Source: Pelagomonas calceolata (Eukaryota; Sar; Pelagophyceae; Pelagomonadales; Pelagomonadaceae). From it: a DNA stretch of 64,000 bases. A model generated the notes under the pieces. It worked only from the letters and a program-made list of their open reading frames with translations. It ran no database searches and was not told the DNA's origin. Positions 1 to 10,898 of the stretch are shown here, piece after piece; position 1 is the stretch's first letter; each line of letters opens with the position of its first letter. A program made the position numbers and the translations under genes. The stretch spans positions 1,736,001 through 1,800,000 of the forward strand of contig CAKKNE010000005.1 of NCBI GenBank assembly GCA_918797485.1, in the 5' to 3' direction.

Positions 1-144
1 TCTTTCTCTGTCCGGAGAGTAGGCGGAATAACCGCGTTCTGTCGGGTCAGTATCGACGCGACGTTTTACTCTCCACGGTGGCATCGTCGAGCCCCACGCC
101 ATCGACGCAACACGGTCGCGTGTCACTGTTTGATTTATACGCAG
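1..144 (+). other. introner-like intron of dynein gene (5' end outside window)
   Basis: This non-coding stretch ends in TTATACGCAG directly before the first dynein exon, so it is the 3' part of an intron. It carries the core CCACGCCATCGACGCAAC at 94-111, followed by AACACGGTCGCG and TCACTGTTTGATTT before the acceptor. The same order of blocks occurs in the methyltransferase intron at 58152-58344. That similarity is visible in the sequence; descent from a mobile introner is inference. Confidence 0.6.
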
Positions 145-3100
145 GTCGAACGACGAACTCCTCGAGATCCTGGCTGAAACAAAAGACCCGACAAAAGTCC
201 AACCGCATTTGAAGAAGTGTGCGGACTCAGCGTCCCTGAAGCTGCCGTCAACTTGGGAACAGTGCATGAATCACACACGCCATCGAGGTGGCTTCCTCCA
301 AACTTCATGCCAAAAAAGAGATCACCGTGGACTCTCGGGACAGTGCCCACGCAGGCTTCGACGGCGTCGCTGCACTCGAATTCACCGACCGCCTGGACAT
401 TTTGTCGTGTTACGACGGCCCCGTAGATCGGAGTGAACGTCTAGAGTTCTCGTACGGTCCGTGCCATCACAGACCAATTAATCCGCGAGACAGCGGAGGT
501 AACGTCGAGAAGTGGCTCGTAGAAGTGGAGAGCATAATGAAAAAGTCTCTCGCGTTTGCAATAGACGAGTCTTTAGTTGACTACGCAAGGGCCAAGAGAT
601 CGGACTGGCTTCAGAGCTGGCAAGGTCAGACCGTGCTCACGGTGAATCAGATTACGTGGGTTGTTGCTGTTGAGGCGGCTATCATCCAAGGTGGAAATGC
701 GATGGAGGTCCTTTATGAACAACGGCGCGGCGAGCTCCTTGACGTCGTTAAGTCTGTCCGCGGCAATATATCCAAGATGCTTCGGAACACCCTCGGTGCA
801 TTAGTAGTGATGGACGTACACAATCGCGACATCACCGAATGGTTGTCAGAAACATCAATCTGTGCCGTGTCCGAATTTGACTGGCAGGCGCAGCTGCGGT
901 ACTACTGGGCCGATGCTGGCGCGTCGTCGCAAACGGGCAGGCCAGAGACCATTTCTTGCCGCATGATCAATGCCATGATCTTATATGCATATGAGTACAT
1001 AGGGAACTGCGGAAGGCTTGTGATTACACCCTTGACAGATAGATGCTACCGCACGCTGATGGGCGCTATTCATCTCAACTTAGGTGGAGCTCCTGAGGGT
1101 CCCGCAGGCACCGGTAAAACGGAGACCACCAAAGATTTGGGCAAAGCCATCGCTATTCAATGTGTGGTGACGAACTGCTCGGACGGGCTGGACTATAAAG
1201 CGATGGCCAAGTTCTTCAAGGGGCTAGCCGCCTCTGGTGCCTGGGCCTGTTTTGATGAGTTCAACCGTATTATCCTAGAAGTTTTGTCTGTCGTGGCGCA
1301 GCAAGTGCTGACCATTCAGCAAGCAAAAGCGAGGCAGGCGGAGCGGTTCATGTTCGAGGGCACGGACCTCCCTCTGCGAATGACTTGTTGTCCTTTCATC
1401 ACGATGAACCCTGGCTATGCCGGTCGAGCGGAACTCCCGGACAACCTCAAAGTACTCTTTAGGACTGTGGCGATGATGGTGCCGGACTACGCGATGATCG
1501 GCGAGATCATCCTGTACTCCATGGGGTATACCGATGCGAAAGCCATGGCCGTCAAGATCGTTACGACCTACAAATTGTGCAGCGAGCAGCTCAGTGCGCA
1601 GTCGCACTACGACTATGGCATGCGCGCCGTCATCGCGGTTCTCAGGGCTTCGGGCAATTTGAAACGAAGCGAGGGCCACCTTCCGGAGGACATCTTGGTT
1701 TTGAGAGCCATTATTGATGTCAATGCGCCGAAGTTTTTAGCACCGGACGTGCCCCTGTTCAACGGCATCACGTCTGACTTGTTCCCGGGCGTCAAATTGC
1801 CGGAGCCGGACCGCCAGGCCATGCAGTCGAAGTCAAACGAAAGTTGCGTCGAGCGCAACCTGCAACTCACGGACTACTTCTGGGGCAAGATTGTGCAGAT
1901 CTACGACATGATGGTCGTGCGGCACGGCTTCATGATCGTCGGGGCGCCGTTCTCGGGCAAGACGTCCGCTTATAGAGTCTTAGCCGACGCCTTAAGTAAG
2001 CTACACGCAGAATTCCCGGAAGATGGCAGATGGACCGATGTGGTACCTTTTGTGATGAATCCCAAGAGTGTCACGATGGGCCAGCTCTACGGGTGTTTTG
2101 ATCCAGTCTCGCACGAGTGGACGGATGGCATCCTCGCGATCCAGTACCGCAACGCGGCCCAATCAAAAGTGGGCAAACCGGAAGATCGCAAGTGGGTCCT
2201 GCTGGACGGGCCCGTCGACGCGATCTGGATCGAGAACATGAACACGGTCCTGGATGATAATAAGAAGTTGTGCCTGATGTCCGGTGAAATTATTGCGATG
2301 TCCGACGTCATGAGCATGATCTTTGAACCGATGGACTTATTAGTAGCATCCCCAGCAACTGTCAGTAGATGCGGCATGGTCTACATGGAGCCCGAGCAAT
2401 TAGGGCTACGGCCGCTGTGGGAGTCCTGGGTCGTTGGGTGGACGGTTGGCGGCTACTATCACCAAGAACGCGGAGACGAACCGCCGCCCTTTGAACTGAA
2501 GGAGGAGGAACAAGTCCATTTGACGGCGTTATACGACTGGCTCGTCGAGCCGTCCATGGCCTTCCTGCGGAGGACCTGCAAAGAGATGTCTCCTACGGTG
2601 GATTCGGCGCTGCTTACCTCGCTCTTGGGTTTGCTGCGATGTCTACTAGCAGCAGCGATCCCGGGCCCGCACGACGCCAACACGGAGGAGGGGGGCAATT
2701 TTCGGAAAAAACAGCTCGAGTGTTGCTTCCTGTTCGCGCTGTTCTGGTCTACCGGTGTCACCTCGGACGCTGCCGGGAGAGAAAAATACTCGCTCTTTGT
2801 GCGCGAGGTCATGAAGGACGTCGATGTCATTGATGAAAAGTATGGTGGTGTCGCAACTGCACTAGCTGTCCGCAAGTGGCGGAAGCCGGACTACAAGAAT
2901 TGCGAGGACAAGACGGCCTTTTTAGTCCAGACAGACGAGGGGAATTTGCAGGACTGGTGTTATGATCCAAGGAAGGGCAAGTGGGTCAGCTGGGTCCAGA
3001 CCCTAGCTAAGTTTACGATCCCAGATGACGCTGAATTCAGCACAATTATGGTGCCCACTGCTTGCACTGCCCAGCTATCGTACATGTGTCGCACTTTGCT

Positions 3101-6100
3101 CACCCATGGGTTAAGACCGCTGGTCTGCGGCCCGACCGGAACGGGCAAATCTGTATCCGTCATCAAGTGCGTCACGGAGGAGTTGGATCAATCCAAGTAC
3201 AAGCCCATTCAGTTAGGATTCTCTGCAAAAACCTCCGCAACAATGACCCAAGACATCATCGACGGCCAGCTAGGTAAAAGGCGAAAAGGCGTTTTTGGCC
3301 CGCCCATGGGGCAAACGGCCATAGTCTTCGTGGACGACATGAACATGCCTGAAGTTGAAACTTATGGGGCACAACCACCGATAGAATTGCTGCGGCAGCT
3401 CGTGGACTGCGGCGGCTACTACGACCTGAAAGAAAAATCGTGGGTGGACATCGTGGACACGCAGGTCTGCTGCGCAATGGGCCCGCCCGGTGGGGGAAGG
3501 AACGGTACTACTCCTCGCTTCTTGAGGCATTTTTCCCTACTCTGTGTGGATTCATTTGACGACGATACTCTCACATTAATTTTCAGCACGATTGTGAAGG
3601 CCTACTTCATGCGCGGCTACTCTGGCGACGTGTGCCAGCAGGCGGGCAATGTCGTAGACGCGACAATGCGAACTTACAGGGAAGCCATGAAGGGTCTACT
3701 CCCTACACCTTCTAAATCTCACTACACATTCAATTTGCGGGACTTCTCGCGCGTGGTCCAGGGTGTGTTACTCCAAGCCCCGTCGGGCGAGTTCGCTAAC
3801 AAGTCCAGCGTGATGAGATTGTGGACCCACGAAGCTTTGAGAGTCTTTGGGGATCGTTTAACAGACGATAACGATCGGAAGTGGATGTGCGCCCACGCTG
3901 CGACCATGTGCAAGGAGATCTTCAGGTGCGACTTCCAATCGGAGTTCGAGCATATTCGACCCGCGGACGAGACGGAGACGGGCTACGGCACGCTCCGAAG
4001 ACTGTTCTGGGGTGACTACATGACTCCGGCCGACGAGGACGATAGGCCGTATGTGGAGGTTCGCGATCTCCAGTTACTACAAAACCGGACCGAGGACTCG
4101 CTCGCGGAGTTCAACCAAACGTCCAAGAAGCCCATGGAGCTCGTCATGTTCATGTTCGCCATTGAGCATGTCTCGCGAATCGCAAGAGTCCTGCGGATGC
4201 CTGGTGGCAACGCTCTACTTGTCGGTGTCGGCGGTTCGGGCAGACAAAGTCTCAGTATCTTAGCGACAGAGATGGCTGGCTACGCCCTGTTCCGCATAGA
4301 AATCACGAAATCCTACGGCATGGCCGAGTGGAGAGACGATCTTAAAAAAGTACTTATTGAGGCGGGGTCTGGCGATCGGCCCTTAGTGTTCTTGTTCTCG
4401 GACACGCAAATTGCTAAGGAAGGGTTTGTCGAGGACATTAACAACATGCTGAACGCGGGCGAGGTGCCCAACATCTTTGCAAGTGATGAAAAGGTCGCCA
4501 TCTGCGAGAAAGTCGGGCCTTTTGCCAAAGAGCAATTTGGCCGAGCTGCCGGCGACATGACGCCTCTTCAGCTCTATGCGTATTTCATTCAGCGGGTCAA
4601 GCAGTACCTGCACATCATCCTGGCGTTTTCGCCCATCGGCTCCGCCTTCCGAGATCGACTGCGATTGTTCCCTTCCTTAGTAAACTGCTGCGCCATCGAC
4701 TGGTTCACGGCCTGGCCCGGGGACGCGCTCCTAGCCGTAGCGGAGAAGTTCCTCAAGGAAGTCAAGTTGGATGACGAAGTAAGGCCGGCCATCGTCGACA
4801 TGTGTATGACCTTCCACACGAACGCGCATGCCCTGGCGGCGGAATTCCTCACAGAACAAGGGCGGATCACCTACGTCACTCCTACATCGTACCTAGAGTT
4901 GATTGTGGCGTTCAAGCTTGCTCTAGCCGAGCAACGGGAAAAAATAACAGCGGGCAAGGACCGCTACCAGAACGGTCTCAAACAATTGGCGGGAGCCGAG
5001 GAGAACGTCGCGACGATGCAGGTCGAACTCACGGACCTCCAGCCGGTGCTGGCGGAGGCTCAGGTCGCGACGGACGCGTTGATGGAGGAGATCGAGGCGA
5101 AGCTGCCGGGGGTGCGAGAGCAGGAGGAAGTCGTCGGCGCGGAGGCGGCGGTCGCGCAGAAGGAGGCCGATGCCGTCCAGATCGAAGTGGACGCGGTGCA
5201 AGCTGACTTAGATGAAGCGTTGCCGGCGTTAGAAAGTGCGGTCCAAGCCTTGAATACGATCAACGACAAGGACATCGACGCCGTGCGGAAATTGTCGAAA
5301 CCGCCAGCCACGGTCAAGTTGGTAGCAGAAGGTGTTTGTGTGATGCTCGGCGAGAAGCCGGTCAAGATCCCGGACCCCGAGGATAGTTCGAAGAAGATCA
5401 TGGACTACTGGGCGCCGTCCCAGAAGATGATGGGCGACAAGGGCTTCATTCCCCGGCTCAAGGAATATGATAAGGATAACATCAGCCCGAAGATCATGAA
5501 GACAATACGGACGACCTACATGCCCAACGAGAAGTTCAACGCTGAGAGTGCGGCCAAAGCGTCAAGTGCCGCAGCCGGGCTCTGCAAATGGGTCCTGGCC
5601 ATGGAATGTTTTGATCTGTGCGGGAGATCAGGTTTTTGTGGTTCCTTCGATTTGTGATTTCAGTGGTAGTCGATCGCTTTCTCGTACCGATCATCGGTGG
5701 TTGTTGATTTCTACACAGGTTATGATCGAGTTGCAAAAGTGGTTGCTCCCAAGAAAGAAGCCCTGGAGAAAACGCAGGCTGCTTTAGCTATCACGATGGG
5801 CGAGCTTAACGAGAAGAAGGCTTCTCTAAAGGTCGTCCAGGACGACCTCGCATCGCTACAGGCCAATTTAGCTGGGGCTGAGCAGAAAAAGGCGGAACTG
5901 TTGAATCAAGTCGACCTGTGCGGGAAGAAGTTGGTGCGTGCGAAGCAATTAATTGAATCACTGGGCGGAGAAAAGACGAAGTGGGGCATCTTCGTCGAGG
6001 AGCTGGACGCGGCCTATGTTAACTTGACGGGCGATGTGCTGGTGAGCGCCGGTTTGATGGCTTATTTAGGACCATTTACGTCCACCTTCCGACAAAGACA

Positions 6101-9100
6101 AATGGGCGAGTGGATCGCCACATGCAAGAAATTAAATATACCTTCATCCGAGAAACCGACGCTGATCAACACGCTTGGGGACGCTGTGAAGATAAGACAG
6201 TGGAACATTGAAAACTTACCCACGGACGACTTTTCGGTGGAGAACGCCATTACTATTTTCGCGGCGCGCAGATGGCCGCTCATGATCGACCCGCAGGCGC
6301 CGACTCGACGTGAAAAGTGAGCTTCAACTTGAGGCGGTCGTTGTGATGGTGTCATCATGAAGCCACCGTGACACCGTCTTCATGATCGCGAGAGAGTTCA
6401 CGTGTCGCGAGGGAGCTGCGGCACTTTCGCGAAGGCGTCGTTCCACGCAGGGCCAAGCTAATAAATGGATCCGGCAGATGGAAGCCCCAAACAAACTTAA
6501 CGTACTCAAAATGTCTGGGGAATATATGAGAAATATGGAGACGGCCATCCAGTACGGCTTTCCCGTGCTGTTGGAGGACGTCGGGGAAGTCCTCGACGCC
6601 ACGCTCGAACCCTTGCTCCTCAAACAAATATTCAAGCAGGGCGGCATGGATTGTATTCGGTTGGGTGATGCGACAATCGAATACTCGGAAATGTTCCGCT
6701 TCTACATTTGCACTAAGCTAAGAAACCCCCACTACGTGCCGGAGATTAGTGTCAAGGTCGCGCTCCTAAACTTCATGATCACGCCACAGGGCCTACAAGA
6801 TCAACTGTTGGGTGTTGTCGTAGCTAGAGAACGCGCCGATTTAGAAGAAAAGAAGAACGAATTGGTGTTGGAGGGCGCGGAGAATAAACGAAAGCTCAAG
6901 GAGATCGAGGACCAAATTCTCGAAATTCTTTCCGGGGAAGGAAACATCCTGGAAAATGAGACGGCTATCGTCACCTTAAATCAGTCAAAAGTGACCAGTG
7001 ACGACATTAAGGCGAAGCAGGCAGTCGCGGAAAAGACGGAGATCGAGATCGACAACGCATGAGTCAGTGTCCATGTTGCACTTCAGCTTGAATCGGTGTC
7101 CCCACTCGACGTCGTCTACCGCGGCGATGGCGTGCCGGTGGTTTATGCGTGTTCTCTTCCACGCATCCCACAGCGAGTCCTCAAATTGAGTTGTCTCTCA
7201 ACACGCGAGATCCTGTCACTTCTACACTACCTCCACCACGCCATCGACGTGAAGCCTGTGGCGAGCGGACGACAAAGTACTCACCCTCATTCAACACAGG
7301 TGCGCAAGGGCTACACGTCCGTCGCCTACTCGACACAAGTCTTGTTTTTCTGCATCGCGTGCTTGGAGAACATTGAGCCCGTCTACTCTTACTCTTTAGT
7401 TTGGTTTATCAACCTCTTCGTCGCGTCCATCAAGAACTCAGAAACGGCTTCTGATGTTCCCACAAGACTAGATAATTTGTACAACCACTTCATTTATTCG
7501 TTATATAAAAATATCTGCCGAAGCTTACTGGAGAAAGACAAATTATTGTTCTCCTTTGTGCTCACGATTAGGATCCTACAGGGGAAGAATGAACTTGATG
7601 ACGCCGAGTGGCTATTTTTCTTGACCGGTGGGGTGTCGCTAGACAACCCTCATAAAAATCCAGCCCAGGACTGGCTCGCTCCTAAATTGTGGAATGAGAT
7701 CTGCTTGTTGGACGCCATTCCGGCGTTCAGAGGTCTCCGGGAACACGTGGATCGCTGTCCCCACCAGTGGCGAACTTTGTACGATAGCACGGACCCTCAG
7801 GAAGAACCGCTACCGGACACGTGGGACAAGCTGACCGGCCTGAAGAGGTTGTGCGTCTTGCGTTGCGTCCGGCCGGACAAAGTTGTGTTGGGCGTGCAGA
7901 AGTTCGTCATCAGCGAGATGGGCGAAAAGTTCGTGCGGCCGCCGCCGTTCGACCTGCAGGCTTGTTATGATGAATCGTCGTGCATCCAGCCTTTGGTGTT
8001 CGTGCTAGCTCCGGGGAGCGATCCGATGGCGTCTGTGTTGGAAGCAGCGGAAGCGATTGGGCGGGAGGTGGAGCCGATCTCATTGGGTCAAGGTCAAGGT
8101 CCCGTCGCGGAAGCACTCATTGCAAGAGCGTGCAAAGTTCACGGCGACGGCTCTTGGGTCGTGCTGCAGAACTGTTCGTGGCGGCGTCCTTCGCTGCACC
8201 TTCAACCGGAGGCGGCGCGTCGATCGGCCGGAAGCTGGGACGACTCCCCGGACGCCATCGCCGCGACGCCTTCGATGACGAGTGTTCACCGGTTCCTACA
8301 CAACAGGTCACCTCGCCGAGTCGTTCATGCCCCGCTTCGAGGAGATTTGTGATAAACTGGGCGACCCACGGCCCCACGAGAATTTTAGATTGTGGTGCAC
8401 GACATGTCCGTCCCCGATATTCCCCACTGCAGTTTTACAAAACAGCATCAAGATGGCTATTGAACCGCCGAAAGGGCTCCGAGCGAACTTGGTCGGCAGC
8501 TACTCGTCCGCGCCGCTCGCGAACGATGGTTATTTAGAATCGAACGCGAAGCCCGAAAAGTTCCGGAAGTTGTGCTACTCGTTGTGTATCTTCCACGCTG
8601 TACTCCAGGAGCGCCGCCTGTACGGTCCGCTGGGCTGGAACATCCCCTACGGCTTCAACGAGTCGGACATGCTAATATCATTACAACAGTTATTTGCGTT
8701 TCTAGAAGAAAACGAGGAAACACCATTCAAAGCACTGAAGTACTGTATTGGGGAGTGCAATTATGGGGGCCGCGTAACGGACGGCAAGGATCGAATAACG
8801 CTAAATAGCATTATGGAAAGGTTCTTCAACGAGGAGGTGCTGGAGACAGGCTACAAGATGTCCCAGAGTGGCACGTATTCCAGTCCGGGTGTAGAAACAA
8901 GGGAGGAGTTCCTCGAAGTCATCGAGGGCTTGCCTTTAGTTGCTCCCCCAGAAATCTTCGGCTTCCACGAGAACGCGAACATCACAAAGGACACGAAGGA
9001 GACGAACGCCATGTTCGCTACCTGTTTACTGTGTGAAGGCGGGGGAGGGGGAGCCAGTTCCGGCGATAAAGATGCTACTATTGCAGCGACTGCGGGTGAT

Positions 9101-9991
9101 ATTAAAGAAAAATTACCTGCTGCATATGACATGGAGCAGGCGGCGATCTCGTATCCCGTGTTGTGGGAGCAGTCCATGAACACGGTCCTGTGCCAGGAGT
9201 TGGCACGGTTCAACAACCTCACAAACGCGATGAAAAAATCACTAGTGGAGGTGGAGAAAGCGGTGCGTGGCATCGTCGTCATGAGCGGACCCCTGGAAGC
9301 GCTCGGGGACTCTTTAGTGTACGGCGCGATTCCGCTGATGTGGAAGGTGTGTTGTCCGCGTCCGGTCCTCTCCCGTCGTTTTCGACCCCCACGCCATCGC
9401 CGCGACGCAACCCCCAATCGCACACAGGCCAAGTCGTACCCCTCGTTCAAGCCGCTCGCCGGCTACGTGACAGATCTCCTAGAGAGATTGAACTTCTTAC
9501 GAGAATGGCTGGAAGAGAAGCCGCCAGCCACCTACTGGATCTCGGCGTTCTTCTTCCAGCACGCCTTCATGACGGCGAGTAAGCAGAACTACTCGCGGGC
9601 GGAGACGATCCCGATCGACGCGATTGGGCTGCAATTCGAGATGCTGCAGGCGTCGTCCTATGCAAAGCCGCCCGCGCTCGGCGTCTATGTGTACGGCTTC
9701 TTCTTCGAGGGCGCGCGCTGGGACAAGGAGCAGAAGAAGATCCTCGAGTCCGACCCGAAGGTGTTATTCACGACTGCTCCTCTCATGTGGTTCCAACCCA
9801 AAAGGACGGTCCAAATAAGGCACCCGCCGTCCTACCTCTGCCCGGTCTACAAGACGGGCGACCGGCGGGGCATCTTGGCTACCACAGGACATAGTACGAA
9901 TTTTATCCTCGACATCTATGTGCCGAGCGATGTGCCCGAGGCGCACTGGGTGCAGCGCGGGGTGGCGATGCTGTCGCAGCTGGATGACTAA
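145..9991 (+). CDS. axonemal inner-arm dynein heavy chain (5' partial)
   Basis: This is the ATP-driven motor of a ciliary inner dynein arm, resembling the single-headed DNAH3/7/12 group. Exons: 145-218, 355-5607, 5719-6296, 6451-7056, 7300-8173, 8307-9346 and 9428-9991. All phases close, giving 2,995 residues to the stop; about 1,000 N-terminal residues lie upstream. The end of the linker ([10 protein letters not shown]) is followed by AAA1 ([19 protein letters not shown]), AAA2 ([11 protein letters not shown]), AAA3 (GPTGTGKS) and AAA4 (GVGGSGRQS), all with visible P-loops. Next come the coiled-coil stalk and microtubule-binding region (about 4900-6000), AAA5 (DPQGQANKW spans a splice junction), AAA6 and the C-terminal domain. 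Two introns (6297, 7057) need GC donors to restore conserved sequence. Residues from 409-472 are poorly conserved and might be an in-frame 66-nt intron. Most introns share introner-like blocks. Identity is certain; the exact paralogue is not. Confidence 0.95.
219..354 (+). other. introner-like intron of dynein gene
   Basis: GT-AG intron of 136 nt. Its removal joins KKC to FDG and restores the conserved dynein linker sequence. It contains CACGCCATCGA near 277-287 and a 5' block, GACTCAGCGT...GTCAACTTGG, that resembles the beginning of the intron at 6297. It ends CCCACGCAG. Confidence 0.7.
5608..5718 (+). other. intron of dynein gene with introner-like 3' end
   Basis: GT-AG intron of 111 nt. 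Removing it joins AMEC to YDRVAKVV, a conserved dynein stretch. The 3' end TTGTTGATTTCTACACAG matches the 3' ends of introns ending at 144 (TTTGATTTATACGCAG), 56476 (on the + strand) and 58152 (on the - strand). The CCACGCCATC core is not obvious in this one. Confidence 0.7.
6297..6450 (+). other. GC-AG intron of dynein gene
   Basis: 154 nt. Only a GC donor (CCGCAG|GCGCCG) restores the near-invariant DPQGQANKW of dynein; the nearest GT donor would insert extra residues. The 5' part has GAGCTTCAACTTGAGGCGG, close to CACTTCAGCTTGAATCGG in the intron at 7057. It also contains an inverted pair, CATCATGAAG / CTTCATGAT. It ends TTCCACGCAG. Confidence 0.65.
7057..7299 (+). other. introner-like GC-AG intron with internal inverted cores
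   Basis: 243 nt. A GC donor after EIDN (AAC|GCATGAG) is the only choice before an in-frame stop, and it gives [13 protein letters not shown], the expected length for the dynein family. The core occurs twice in opposite orientation: GCGATGGCGTG at 7124-7134 and CACGCCATCGA at 7237-7247, with GGTGG and CCACC beside them. This looks like an inverted-repeat arrangement. Confidence 0.65.
8174..8306 (+). other. introner-like intron of dynein gene
   Basis: GT-AG intron of 133 nt between VVLQNC and HLAESFMP, a conserved dynein junction. The core variant GACGCCATCGCCGCGACGCC begins at 8251. The acceptor is CACAACAG. Confidence 0.7.
9347..9427 (+). other. introner-like intron of dynein gene
   Basis: GT-AG intron of 81 nt between PLMWK and [11 protein letters not shown]. 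It contains the core CCACGCCATCGCCGCGACGC starting at 9389, followed by AAC, very close to the core at 94-111. It is the shortest member seen in this gene. Confidence 0.7.
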
Positions 9992-10068
9992 GTAGAGAGT
10001 GACGTGGCCTCCCCCGAGTAGAAATACCCCCCCCCCCGGCAGCGCTCGCACGCGAGCGACCTCACTGG

Positions 10069-10094
10069 TTAATTAATTAATTAATTAATTAATT
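10069..10094. repeat. (TTAA)n microsatellite
   Basis: 26 bases of uninterrupted TTAA repeats, self-complementary, in the convergent intergenic region. Confidence 0.9.
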
Positions 10095-10587
10095 TAGGCG
10101 CCACGGCGAGTTGCCTAAATTTTTTGTGCGGTCGGCGCTTTTTTCTTCGTGGCACCCGCCTTTTAGGCCCTCTGGCGGCCAAAAGTAAATTTGGGGCGCC
10201 TCCCTGCCTGTTTGAGTGCGTTTTGGCCGACCACCGCCGGGGAGTGTCAGTCCCGTGCCCCTCGGGGCGCCTGCTACTACTGCTGCGGTAGTACATTTTT
10301 TACTTTATTTTGCTTTTAATGGCAGTTTCTGGGAACTACATCTTATTCTATCTATCTAACAAAGTGTATAGAACCAAGAATGTACCCTGCGCAGGCACCG
10401 TGACGCGTGCCACAGTGAGTCCCAGTCACTGGCACCTGGGGGGCGTGGATCCTGGGACACAGCGAGTCCAATGCACGGGTTGGTTCGACGCGTAGTGGAA
10501 CGACTAATATCCCCCCTCTTCTTTGTACCTCGTACCTTACTCATACACGTACTCATACACCCCGCCGGGCCTAGGACCTAGGTACTC

Positions 10588-10619
10588 CTAATGGATCTTT
10601 AACTTGAAAGATCCATTAG
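10588..10619. repeat. 13-bp perfect hairpin
   Basis: The arm CTAATGGATCTTT (10588-10600) and its exact reverse complement (10607-10619) flank a 6-nt loop. It could be a small cruciform or an RNA hairpin. It lies between convergent genes, but no U-rich terminator logic applies in a eukaryote. Confidence 0.7.
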
Positions 10620-10898
10620 TTAGGCTAGTAACTCAGGCTTCAGTGAGTGTAAGACGACCGGAGGCTGCCGGGGCTGGGGCGGCCCTAGAACTAGTAGATT
10701 AAGGCTACAAGAAGGCACAAGCTCCTAGGGGCCTTCTCTCTGCTCGGTCAGGATTGCCAACTGAAACTTCGAAATAAAGCGATAAATAAGGATATGAAGG
10801 GTTTCCTCAGTTGAATCAGTCGGGCTTTGCGCACAATCTGCACCCTTGGCTGATGTGACTGGCACGCACACATCAGGCAACAATACGTGGGGACTGCC

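Larger units (their letters stand above)
9992..10898. other. intergenic, convergent gene ends with simple repeats
   Basis: Lies between the dynein stop and the AP-3 mu stop, so it should hold both 3' ends. It contains a C-run (about 10027-10037), a TTAA microsatellite and a short perfect hairpin (listed separately). Near 10710-10770 there is a degenerate relative of the dispersed repeat at 29430-29520. No gene is seen. Confidence 0.6.

Noticed and set aside
1275-1679. Minus-strand ORFs within the dynein exon
   Set aside because: Compositional shadows of a highly conserved plus-strand motor domain.
10588-10619. Bacterial-type rho-independent terminator
   Set aside because: The window is eukaryotic and no U-tract follows; treated as a simple hairpin repeat.
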